From: Limimaricola soesokkakensis
Lineage (GTDB): Bacteria > Pseudomonadota > Alphaproteobacteria > Rhodobacterales > Rhodobacteraceae
Reading direction: 5' to 3'
Length of the DNA: 64,000 nt
Assembly (NCBI RefSeq): GCF_900172345.1
Contig: NZ_FWFY01000001.1
Location: 124,001-188,000 of the forward strand
Each line of letters begins with the position of its first letter. The stretch's first letter is position 1. Both the position numbers and the translations under genes were made by a program. Below the pieces are notes generated by a model. The model was given only the letters and a program-made list of their open reading frames with translations, was not told where the DNA came from and ran no database searches. Of this stretch, positions 1 through 7,411 are shown piece by piece.

Positions 1-48
1 CGAATGCAGGTTGCCGCTTTCGTAGTCGATCAGCGCGGTAAGGCTCAT
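1..48 (-). CDS. hisH: HisH, imidazole glycerol phosphate synthase glutaminase subunit (5' fragment)
   Basis: Only the first 16 codons are inside the window; the gene runs off the left edge. They read [16 protein letters not shown], the usual beginning of HisH, which releases ammonia from glutamine for HisF in histidine biosynthesis. The ATG overlaps the hisB TGA by two bases (ATGA), so the two are translationally coupled, and a hisB-hisH order is common in alphaproteobacteria. The glutaminase Cys-His-Glu residues lie outside the window, so the call rests on the N-terminus and the context. Confidence 0.8.
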   Translation of the reverse strand, partial: MSLTALIDYESGNLHS

Positions 49-632
49 AGCGCCCCCTTGGTCGAAGGAATCGCGTCCGAGCGGCGAGGGTCAGGCTCTA
101 CCGCCTCGCGCAGAGCGCGGGCGACGGCCTTGAATGCGGCCTCGGCGACGTGATGCGCGTTGTGGCCATGCAGGCGGTCAATGTGCAGCGTGATGCCGCC
201 ATGCGTCGCCAGCGCTTGAAAGAATTCCTGCACTAGCTCGGTGTCGAAGCTGCCGATCTTGGAGGCGCGGAAGTCGAGGTTGCAGATCAGGAAGGGCCGC
301 GCCGACAGGTCGAGCGCGCAGCGCACCTGCGCGTCATCCATCGCGAGATGGCACGAGCCGTAGCGGCGGATGCCGGTCTTGTCGCCTAGCGCCTGCTTCA
401 GCGCTTGGCCCAGCGCGATGCCGGTATCCTCGACCGTGTGGTGGTCGTCGATATGTAGGTCACCTTCTGCGCGCACCTTTATGTCGATGAGCGCGTGGCG
501 CGACAGCTGGTCGAGCATGTGATCGAAGAAGCCGACGCCGGTCTTGTTGTCGTAGGCGCCGGTGCCGTCGAGATCGATCTCGACCTCGATCGACGTCTCG
601 GCGGTGGCGCGGGTGATCTTGGCGGTCCGCAT
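45..632 (-). CDS. hisB: Imidazoleglycerol-phosphate dehydratase
   Basis: A 195-residue monofunctional HisB that removes water from imidazole glycerol phosphate in histidine biosynthesis. The Mn-binding signatures are visible: [16 protein letters not shown] near the N-terminus, [17 protein letters not shown] in the middle and [15 protein letters not shown] near the C-terminus. An in-frame ATG nine codons upstream (659) exists, but the conserved [10 protein letters not shown] start fits the family better, so I used 632. It lacks the phosphatase domain of enteric HisB, as expected in alphaproteobacteria. It overlaps hisH by ATGA. Confidence 0.95.
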   Translation of the reverse strand: MRTAKITRATAETSIEVEIDLDGTGAYDNKTGVGFFDHMLDQLSRHALIDIKVRAEGDLHIDDHHTVEDTGIALGQALKQALGDKTGIRRYGSCHLAMDDAQVRCALDLSARPFLICNLDFRASKIGSFDTELVQEFFQALATHGGITLHIDRLHGHNAHHVAEAAFKAVARALREAVEPDPRRSDAIPSTKGAL

Positions 633-707
633 GGCATCCCTCGTCTGGTTTCGCCGCACCTATAGGCGGCGAGCGAGGCCGGGCCAAGAGCGCGTTCGGC
701 GATGTTC

Positions 708-822
708 GGGAGGATCGAAACTGGAGCGGGTGATGAGATTCGAACTCACGACCCTTACCTTGGCAAGGTAATGCTCTACCCCTGAGCTACACCCGCTTCC
801 GTTTCGTGGGGCGGATGTAGCC
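708..822. repeat. 115-bp direct repeat, copy 1 (contains tRNA-Gly)
   Basis: Bases 708-822 are identical to 1128-1242, an offset of 420 bp. The identity includes the tRNA-Gly gene plus about 14 bases beyond its 3' end and 26 beyond its 5' end. Beyond position 822 the copies still resemble each other for about 20 bases (both reach GGGTGCAAG) but carry substitutions, which points to a duplication with partial decay or to gene conversion. Confidence 0.9.
722..796 (-). tRNA. tRNA-Gly (GCC), copy 1
   Basis: Read on the minus strand from 796 to 722 the sequence folds as a tRNA: acceptor GCGGGTG pairs with CACCCGC followed by the discriminator T and an encoded CCA, the D-arm is GCTCAGGGGTAGAGC, the anticodon arm is TTACC-TTGCCAA-GGTAA with anticodon GCC, and the T-arm contains GTTCGAATC. 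It is 75 nt with CCA and should read GGC and GGU codons. Confidence 0.96.
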
Positions 823-1127
823 GGAGCCGCGGTAGGGTGCAAGAGGAGAAGATGAGAAAATCCGGGCGACTTCGCGGAAGTCCCCGACGGCAGGATCCGT
901 GCTTCGATGGGCCATGACCGCAAACATGATCGGACTGTTCCAGACCCTGTCTCTCGGGGGTGCAACTGGCACTACGTAAAGGGCAGTGCAGGCAGGACGA
1001 CGCGCGCCCAGTACAGGACCCGGTCGCCATGGCATGTGGCAGCCTCGAACGGCATGCCGGGACCCGTTGGCTGCGGGACATGCAAAATGCAGCGCGCCCG
1101 GGCGGGTCGATCTGCCGTCTGCAATTA
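823..1127. other. Spacer between the two tRNA-Gly genes, no gene seen
   Basis: About 305 bases separate the two repeat copies. Short ORFs occur on both strands, but none has a recognisable product, a good ribosome site or consistent codon use; several are simply read-through of the tRNA sequence. The minus-strand promoter for the left tRNA copy should lie here. I see no third tRNA and no mobile element. Confidence 0.55.
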
Positions 1128-1242
1128 GGGAGGATCGAAACTGGAGCGGGTGATGAGATTCGAACTCACGACCCTTACCTTGGCAAGGTAATGCTCTACC
1201 CCTGAGCTACACCCGCTTCCGTTTCGTGGGGCGGATGTAGCC
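1128..1242. repeat. 115-bp direct repeat, copy 2 (contains tRNA-Gly)
   Basis: Second copy of the repeat at 708-822, identical over 115 bases and in the same orientation. The spacer between the copies is unrelated to the flanks, so this is a tandem duplication of one tRNA gene with its immediate flanks. Confidence 0.9.
1142..1216 (-). tRNA. tRNA-Gly (GCC), copy 2
   Basis: Base-for-base identical to the tRNA at 722-796, with the same cloverleaf, anticodon GCC and encoded CCA. It lies 420 bp from the first copy on the same strand, so the two may be co-transcribed or each may carry its own short promoter. Confidence 0.96.
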
Positions 1243-1378
1243 AAGGCAGCGGGGGGGTGCAAGCGGAAAAACGAACGCCCGGCGCGGAAATCTCCGGCAG
1301 GACGTCGCGGTTTCGAAACCCGAGCGTCGGCACGGGCGACCGAAACGGTGGGTCGGGTCGATGCCGGAGGTGTCCGCC

Positions 1379-1771
1379 CTAGCCGGCGAGCCTCGGCTCG
1401 ATCAGGTCCCAACGGTTACCCCACGGGTCCCGAAACACCGCCACCGTGCCGTAGGGCTCGTGGCGCGGCTCCTCCTCGAAGACGATGCCGCCCGCCTTCA
1501 TCCGGGCGGAGTCGCGGGCGAAATCATCGGTTTCGAGAAACAGCCAGACCCTGCCGCCGCCCTGCGCTTCGATCGCGTCCCGCTGTGCGGGTGTCTCAGC
1601 GCGGGCGAGGACGATGCCGGTGCCGCCCGCGGACGGCACCACGCGGACCCAGCGCTTTCCGGCCCCCATCTCCATATCCTCGGCGAGGGTGAAGGCCATG
1701 GGGCCGGTGAAGAAGGCGATCGCCTCGTCGTAATCGGGCACGATGAGGCTGACCGCGCCGAGCCGGGTCAT
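1379..1771 (-). CDS. VOC (glyoxalase/bleomycin resistance-like) family protein
   Basis: 130 residues with one vicinal-oxygen-chelate unit pair: an opening strand VSLIVPDYDEAIAFF, a middle strand RVWLFLETDDF, and the typical ending VAVFRDPWGNRWDLIEP. The VOC fold binds a metal and acts on diverse small molecules; nothing in the sequence identifies the substrate. Its start overlaps the last four bases of the pyruvate carboxylase gene upstream, so it is probably its co-transcribed distal partner. Whether the metal ligands are complete cannot be judged by eye, so an enzymatic role is an inference. Confidence 0.85.
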   Translation of the reverse strand: MTRLGAVSLIVPDYDEAIAFFTGPMAFTLAEDMEMGAGKRWVRVVPSAGGTGIVLARAETPAQRDAIEAQGGGRVWLFLETDDFARDSARMKAGGIVFEEEPRHEPYGTVAVFRDPWGNRWDLIEPRLAG

Positions 1772-4700
1772 TCGATCTCGACCAGCAGGTCCTTTGCGTC
1801 GATCTGCGCGCCGGGGGTCACATGCACCGCCTTGATGGTGCCGTCGCGCTCGGCATGCAGGCCGGTTTCCATCTTCATCGCCTCGATCGTCAGCAGCATG
1901 TCGCCCTGCTTGACCTTCTGCCCCGCTTGCGCGGCGACGGTCGAGACCACCCCCGGCATCGGTGCACCGACATGGGCGGGGTTGCCGATCTCGGCCTTGG
2001 GGCGCTTCTGCGCCTTGGCCGCGACCTTGCGGTTGGGCACCCGCACCGTGCGCGGCTGACCGTTGAGTTCGAAGAAGACCCGCACCTCGCCGTCATCGCC
2101 GGTCTCACCGACCGCCTGCAGACGGATCTCCAGCGTCTTGCCGGGATCGATCTCGGCCGAAATCTCCTCGCCCGGCTCCATGCCATAGAAGAAAGTCCGG
2201 GTCGGCAGTGTGCGGACCGGACCGTATTGCTGGTGCCGGCGGGCATAGTCGGTGAAGACCTTGGGGTACATCAGGTAGGCGTTGAGATCCTCGTCGTCGA
2301 TCTCGGTCTCGCCCGTGGCCTTGATCGCCTCGGCGCGTGCTGCTTCGAAATCCACGGGCTTCAGATGCTTGCCCGCCCGGTCCTTGAGCGGCTTTTCGCC
2401 CTTCAGCACCTTGGCCTGCAGCGCGGTGGGCCAGCCGCCCGGCGGCTGGCCGAGATTGCCCTTCATCATGTCGATGACGCTGTCGGGGAATGACACGTCG
2501 ACATTCGGGTCCTCGACCTGCGCGCGGGTCAGCCCCTGGCTCACCATCATCAGCGCCATGTCGCCAACGACCTTCGACGACGGCGTGACCTTCACGATGT
2601 CGCCGAACATCATGTTCACCTCGGCATAGGTCTTTGCGACCTCGTGCCAGCGCTCTTCGAGACCCAGCGAACGCGCCTGCGCCTTGAGGTTGGTGAACTG
2701 CCCGCCGGGCATCTCGTGCAGATAGACTTCGGAGGCCGGGGCCTGCAGCCCGCTCTCGAAGGCGGCATAATGTGCGCGGACCTGCTCGAAATAGTTCGAG
2801 ATCTCGCGGATCGCCTCGATGTCGAGCCCGGTGTCGCGGTCGGTCTTGTCGAGCGCTTCAACGATCGAGCCCAGCGTCGGCTGCGAGGTATTGCCCGAGA
2901 AGCTGTCCATCGCCGCGTCGATCGCATCGACGCCCGCCGCCGAGGCCGCCAGAACGGTCGAGATCGCCGCGCCGGAGGTGTCGTGCGTGTGGAAGTGGAT
3001 CGGCAGGCCGATCTCCTGCTTCAGCGCGGTAAAGAGCTGGGTCGCCGCCGGCGCCTTCAGAAGGCCCGCCATGTCCTTGACGCCGAGCACATGCGCCCCG
3101 GCCTTCTCAAGCTCCTTGGCCATCTCGACGTAGTATTTCAGATCGTATTTCGATCGCTTCGGGTCGAGCATGTTGCCGGTGTAGCAGATGGTGCCCTCGC
3201 AGACCTTCTCGGCCTCGATCACCGCATCCATCGCGACGCGCATGTTCTCGACCCAGTTCAGGCTGTCGAAGACGCGGAACACATCGACGCCCGAGGTGGC
3301 CGCCTGCTTCACGAAGCCCTGCACCACGTTGTCGGGATAGTTGGTGTAGCCGACCCCGTTCGAGGCGCGCAGCAGCATCTGCGTCATGATGTTGGGCATG
3401 GCCTTGCGGATGTCACGCAGTCGCTGCCAGGGACATTCCTGCAGGAAACGATAGGCCACGTCGAAGGTGGCGCCGCCCCAGCATTCGACCGAGAACAGTT
3501 CGGGCAGGTTGGCGGCATAGGACGGCGCGACGCGGATCATGTCGATCGAACGCATCCGCGTGGCCAGGAGCGACTGGTGCCCGTCGCGCATCGTGGTGTC
3601 GGTGATCAGCAGCTGCTTTTGCGCCTTCATCCACTCGGCCACGGCCTTGGGGCCCTGCTCGTCGAGGATCTGCCGCGTGCCGGGGCGGATCGCCTCGCCC
3701 TTGGGCACAGGGGCGCGCGGCGTCTTGGCGTCGCGCGGGGGCAGGGCGCGGCCTTCGGTCTCAGGGTGACCGTTGACGGTGATGTCGGCCACGTAGGTCA
3801 GGAGCCGCGTCGCACGGTCGCGCCGCGTGTCGAACTTGAACAGCTCCGGCGTCGTGTCGATGAACTTGGTGGTGTACTGGTTCGACAGGAAGGTCGGGTG
3901 CTTCAGCAGGTTGATGACGAAGTCGATATTGGTGCTGACACCACGAATCCGGAACTCGCGCAGGGCCCGGTCCATGCGCGCGATCGCCATCTCGGGGGTG
4001 GGCGCGCGCGCCGTCACCTTGGTCAGCAGCGAATCGTAGAAGCGGGTGATGACGGCGCCGGAATAGGCGGTGCCGCCGTCGAGACGGATGCCGGGGCCGG
4101 TGGCCGAACGGTATGTCTGGATTCGGCCGTAATCGGGGATGAAGCTGTTGTGCGGATCCTCGGTGGTGACCCGGCATTGCAGCGCGTGACCGTCGAGCTT
4201 CACGTCGTACTGGCTGGCGCAGCCGGTGGCCTCGACGATCGACTTGCCCTCGGCGATCAGGATCTGCGCGCGCACGATGTCGATGCCGGTGACCTCTTCG
4301 GTCACCGTGTGCTCGACCTGTACGCGGGGGTTCACCTCGATGAAGTAGAATTCGCCCGAATCCATGTCCATCAGGAACTCGACCGTGCCGGCGCATTCGT
4401 AGTTCACATGGGCGCAGATCTGGCGGCCGAGATTGCACAGCTTCTCGCGCTGGGTCTCGGAGAGATAGGGGGCGGGGGCCCGCTCGACGACCTTCTGGTT
4501 GCGACGCTGAACCGAGCAGTCGCGCTCCCACAGGTGGTAGATCTGGCCGTGCTGGTCGCCGAGGATCTGCACCTCGACATGACGGGCGCGCAGGATCATC
4601 TTCTCGAGATAGCCCTCGCCGTTGCCGAAGGCGGCCTCGGCCTCGCGGCGGCCCTCGCGCACCTTCTCCTCGAGCTCGCTCTCGTCCATGATCGGGCGCA

Positions 4701-5211
4701 TGCCGCGACCGCCGCCGCCCCAGCTTGCCTTCAGCATCAGGGGATAGCCGACCTCGGCGGCCTCCTTGCGGATCGCGGCCATGTCGTCGCCGAGCACCTC
4801 GGTGGCGGGGATCACCGGCACGCCCGCCTCGATCGCCACGCGCCGCGCCGAGGCCTTGTCACCCAGCTCGCGCATGGTCTGGGCCTTGGGGCCGATGAAG
4901 GTGATGCCGGCCGCGGTGCAGGCATCGACGAATTCCGGGTTCTCTGACAACAGACCATAGCCGGGGTGGATCGCGTCGGCGCCCGACATCTTGGCGACGC
5001 GGATGATCTCGGGGATCGAGAGATAGGCCTGGACCGGGCCCAGACCCTCGCCGATGCGGTAGGCTTCGTCTGCCTTGAAGCGGTGCAGGCCGAGCTTGTC
5101 CTCTTCGGCATAGACCGCGACGGTCTTCTTGCCCATCTCGTTGGCTGCCCGCATCACGCGAATCGCGATTTCGCCGCGGTTGGCTACGAGGATCTTCTCG
5201 AATTCGGCCAT
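1768..5211 (-). CDS. pyc: Pyruvate carboxylase
   Basis: A full-length 1147-residue enzyme that makes oxaloacetate from pyruvate, bicarbonate and ATP. The order is biotin carboxylase (about 1-450; starts FEKILVANRGEIAIR, with the glycine-rich ATP loop KASWGGGGRGMR), carboxyltransferase (about 530-800; TTMRDGHQSLLATRMR with metal-binding residues), a PYC/OADA domain, and a biotinyl domain ending the protein. The biotin attachment motif is EAMKMET with lysine near residue 1113. An in-frame GTG at 5217 precedes the ATG at 5211; I chose the ATG, which has GGAAGGGG upstream. The gene stands alone apart from the overlapping VOC gene. Confidence 0.97.
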   Translation of the reverse strand: MAEFEKILVANRGEIAIRVMRAANEMGKKTVAVYAEEDKLGLHRFKADEAYRIGEGLGPVQAYLSIPEIIRVAKMSGADAIHPGYGLLSENPEFVDACTAAGITFIGPKAQTMRELGDKASARRVAIEAGVPVIPATEVLGDDMAAIRKEAAEVGYPLMLKASWGGGGRGMRPIMDESELEEKVREGRREAEAAFGNGEGYLEKMILRARHVEVQILGDQHGQIYHLWERDCSVQRRNQKVVERAPAPYLSETQREKLCNLGRQICAHVNYECAGTVEFLMDMDSGEFYFIEVNPRVQVEHTVTEEVTGIDIVRAQILIAEGKSIVEATGCASQYDVKLDGHALQCRVTTEDPHNSFIPDYGRIQTYRSATGPGIRLDGGTAYSGAVITRFYDSLLTKVTARAPTPEMAIARMDRALREFRIRGVSTNIDFVINLLKHPTFLSNQYTTKFIDTTPELFKFDTRRDRATRLLTYVADITVNGHPETEGRALPPRDAKTPRAPVPKGEAIRPGTRQILDEQGPKAVAEWMKAQKQLLITDTTMRDGHQSLLATRMRSIDMIRVAPSYAANLPELFSVECWGGATFDVAYRFLQECPWQRLRDIRKAMPNIMTQMLLRASNGVGYTNYPDNVVQGFVKQAATSGVDVFRVFDSLNWVENMRVAMDAVIEAEKVCEGTICYTGNMLDPKRSKYDLKYYVEMAKELEKAGAHVLGVKDMAGLLKAPAATQLFTALKQEIGLPIHFHTHDTSGAAISTVLAASAAGVDAIDAAMDSFSGNTSQPTLGSIVEALDKTDRDTGLDIEAIREISNYFEQVRAHYAAFESGLQAPASEVYLHEMPGGQFTNLKAQARSLGLEERWHEVAKTYAEVNMMFGDIVKVTPSSKVVGDMALMMVSQGLTRAQVEDPNVDVSFPDSVIDMMKGNLGQPPGGWPTALQAKVLKGEKPLKDRAGKHLKPVDFEAARAEAIKATGETEIDDEDLNAYLMYPKVFTDYARRHQQYGPVRTLPTRTFFYGMEPGEEISAEIDPGKTLEIRLQAVGETGDDGEVRVFFELNGQPRTVRVPNRKVAAKAQKRPKAEIGNPAHVGAPMPGVVSTVAAQAGQKVKQGDMLLTIEAMKMETGLHAERDGTIKAVHVTPGAQIDAKDLLVEIE

Positions 5212-5429
5212 GTCCACCCCTTCCGTTTGGTCGCCGGCAGTCTAGGGGTTTCTGCGGTGCAGTATAGCCCCGAGATACTGTGCCAAGGGGGGTGGCACTT
5301 ACTACTGATAGCGCTAACGGCGTGGCGGGGTGTTATCGCGTCTTCCGCCATGGCGATGATGGCAGCTTCTCGCTGCTACTGGGGGCCAAGGGCGGTCTGG
5401 GTGAGCAGAGCGATAGCCTGATCGCGATC

Positions 5430-7220
5430 TCAGCCAGCACGATCGAGGGCCTCCGCTTGCTGCACTTTCGCGAATAGGGTCGGGGCATCGTCCTTGGCGG
5501 GGTCCGCCTCGCCCGCGATCGCCACCTGGTTCCGGCCGCGCCCCTTGGCATCATAGAGCGCGTCGTCGGCAGCCTTCATCAATTGCTGCGGCATCGCGCC
5601 GTCATCGGGATGCGCGGCCACGCCGATCGAGACGGTGATGCGGGGCAGGTTCTTTTCGCCATAGCGAACGGAGATCCGCTCCACGGCGCCGCGCAGCGCT
5701 TCTGCCCGCAGCGCCGCTGCCTCCAGCCGCAGATCGGGCAGCAGCAGCATGAATTCCTCTCCGCCGATGCGACAGGCGGTCTCGTCGCCATCGCAGAACT
5801 GTTCAAGCGCCGAGCCGACAGCGCGCAGCACCATGTCGCCCGCGTCGTGACCGTGATTGTCGTTGAAGCGTTTGAAGTGATCCACGTCGAGCGACAGCAG
5901 CGATAGCGGCCGATCCTCGCGCTGGGCGCGGTCGAGATGGCGGCGCAGCGTCTCGGTCAGATGGCGCCGGTTGTAGAGCCCGGTGAGCGGGTCGCGGATC
6001 GAGCGGTCGTGCAGCTGGTCACGCATCTGCACATTGGCGATGGCGAGGCTGATCTGTTCGGCGCACATCTGGGCGCGCTTCTGGCTGGCGCGAAAGTCGA
6101 GAAGGTTTGTCTTGGGCCGCGCCTTGAGATGCAGCAGGCCGATCGTCTCGCCATGTGCCAGCACCGGAAAGCAGTAGGCCGGGCGCGTATCCTGCGTTTC
6201 GGTATGGCCGCAGGGGAAATCGACCTCGGCGGCGCCATAGCTGTAGGTGCGGCCGCGGCGCAGCCCCCAGCAATCTTCGGCCCGGATATGGTCGCAGTGA
6301 TGACCGCCGTTCCAGCTCGTGGCACCGACCAGCACGTCGCGCGAGTTGGAGTAGACGTAGATACTGCCTTCGCAGTGGGGCAGGATGTGGGTCATGAAGC
6401 GCCCGACCATCTGGAACAGCTCGTCGAGCGAGCGCGAGGATTGCAGCCACTCGTTGAGTTCGCCCAAGAGCTGCACCTCGCGGGTCAGCCGCATTTGGTC
6501 CTGCATCATCTCGCGTTCGTCCTCGGCACGCTCGCGCATCGCGGCGACCTGTATGCGCCCGGCGCGGCGGATCACCACGGTGGTCAGAACCAGAAGGATC
6601 AGCGAGATGCCGGACAACCCGATGAAGATGTTGCGCAGCCTTATGGTAAAGGTGTGCCCCATGGCGGTCACGTCGGTGTAGAATTCGATCGCGCCGACGA
6701 AGCGGCCGTCGCGCATCACGGGCGTATATATCTCGGCCACGCAGAGCATGTCGCCGGGCAGGTGGTGGTCGGCAGCCCCGTGCAGGTGGCCGTCGACCTC
6801 TCCCATGGGCTTCATCTCGGCCTTGTAGTATTTCTCGCCCTGCGCCACGACGCTTTGAAAATAGGGCTTGTCGTTGATCGTGCCGATGTCGGAGGCCCGC
6901 GACGACCAGAACACACGGCCATCGGCGGTGAAGAGCTTGAAGCGGTAGATGTCCGACAGCGTCGTGACCTCTTCGAGCCAGGCGATGTCGACCTCGCTTA
7001 GGCGGCCACGCTCGAAGGCGAGGCTGCCATCCTCGAGCGTGTGCAGCACTCGAAAGCGCCAGTTCTCGGCCTCGCGGCTGATATCCTCGCGCATCATTCG
7101 GTTGACCAGCGGCGTCGGCAGATAGACCACCGACAGCCAAGCCACGGCGGTGGCTAGCCCGAGAAACAGCATCAGCAGCATGTTGAGCCGGGGGCGTCCG
7201 AGAAAGCGGATTCTGGTCAT
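5430..7220 (-). CDS. Membrane-bound GAF-GGDEF diguanylate cyclase
   Basis: 596 residues. A membrane helix (about 12-34) is followed by a periplasmic sensor region (about 40-190), a second helix (about 198-217), a GAF-like cytoplasmic domain (about 255-405) and a C-terminal GGDEF domain. The active-site motif is GGEEF at about 486-490, so cyclic-di-GMP synthesis from two GTP is expected. The RxxD inhibitory site normally five residues before the motif is absent (DGDETACRI occupies that stretch), suggesting no product feedback through that site. No EAL domain is present. The ligand cannot be predicted. It is divergent from uvrD and upstream of pyc with a 218-bp gap. Confidence 0.92.
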   Translation of the reverse strand: MTRIRFLGRPRLNMLLMLFLGLATAVAWLSVVYLPTPLVNRMMREDISREAENWRFRVLHTLEDGSLAFERGRLSEVDIAWLEEVTTLSDIYRFKLFTADGRVFWSSRASDIGTINDKPYFQSVVAQGEKYYKAEMKPMGEVDGHLHGAADHHLPGDMLCVAEIYTPVMRDGRFVGAIEFYTDVTAMGHTFTIRLRNIFIGLSGISLILLVLTTVVIRRAGRIQVAAMRERAEDEREMMQDQMRLTREVQLLGELNEWLQSSRSLDELFQMVGRFMTHILPHCEGSIYVYSNSRDVLVGATSWNGGHHCDHIRAEDCWGLRRGRTYSYGAAEVDFPCGHTETQDTRPAYCFPVLAHGETIGLLHLKARPKTNLLDFRASQKRAQMCAEQISLAIANVQMRDQLHDRSIRDPLTGLYNRRHLTETLRRHLDRAQREDRPLSLLSLDVDHFKRFNDNHGHDAGDMVLRAVGSALEQFCDGDETACRIGGEEFMLLLPDLRLEAAALRAEALRGAVERISVRYGEKNLPRITVSIGVAAHPDDGAMPQQLMKAADDALYDAKGRGRNQVAIAGEADPAKDDAPTLFAKVQQAEALDRAG

Positions 7221-7356
7221 GGGGACCTTCCTGTGATTGCCATCGCAATCTGGCAGGCTCCGGCTTCGGGGGCGTTAACAAGTCAGGGGAGCACCGTCGC
7301 GGACGGGAGAAAGATGCCGCGCTTTCAAAGCAATCGCCCGGCGGTTGCCGCATTGC

Positions 7357-7371
7357 GAACATATATGGAAC
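7357..7371. promoter_or_regulatory. Predicted LexA (SOS) box upstream of uvrD
   Basis: The sequence is GAAC-ATATATG-GAAC, an exact match to the alphaproteobacterial LexA site GAAC-N7-GAAC (GTTC-N7-GTTC on the other strand). It lies 41 bp before the uvrD start codon and about 137 bp from the divergent GGDEF gene. uvrD is a classic DNA-damage gene, so LexA repression of uvrD is the simplest reading. Confidence 0.8.
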
Positions 7372-7411
7372 GCTGCTTTTCATCGGGGGGCATGGGCGCT
7401 AGATTGGCGCC

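Noticed and set aside
2644-4947. 767-residue plus-strand ORF
   Set aside because: It runs antisense to pyruvate carboxylase, whose domains are intact; the ORF is arginine/leucine/valine-rich shadow typical of GC-rich third positions.
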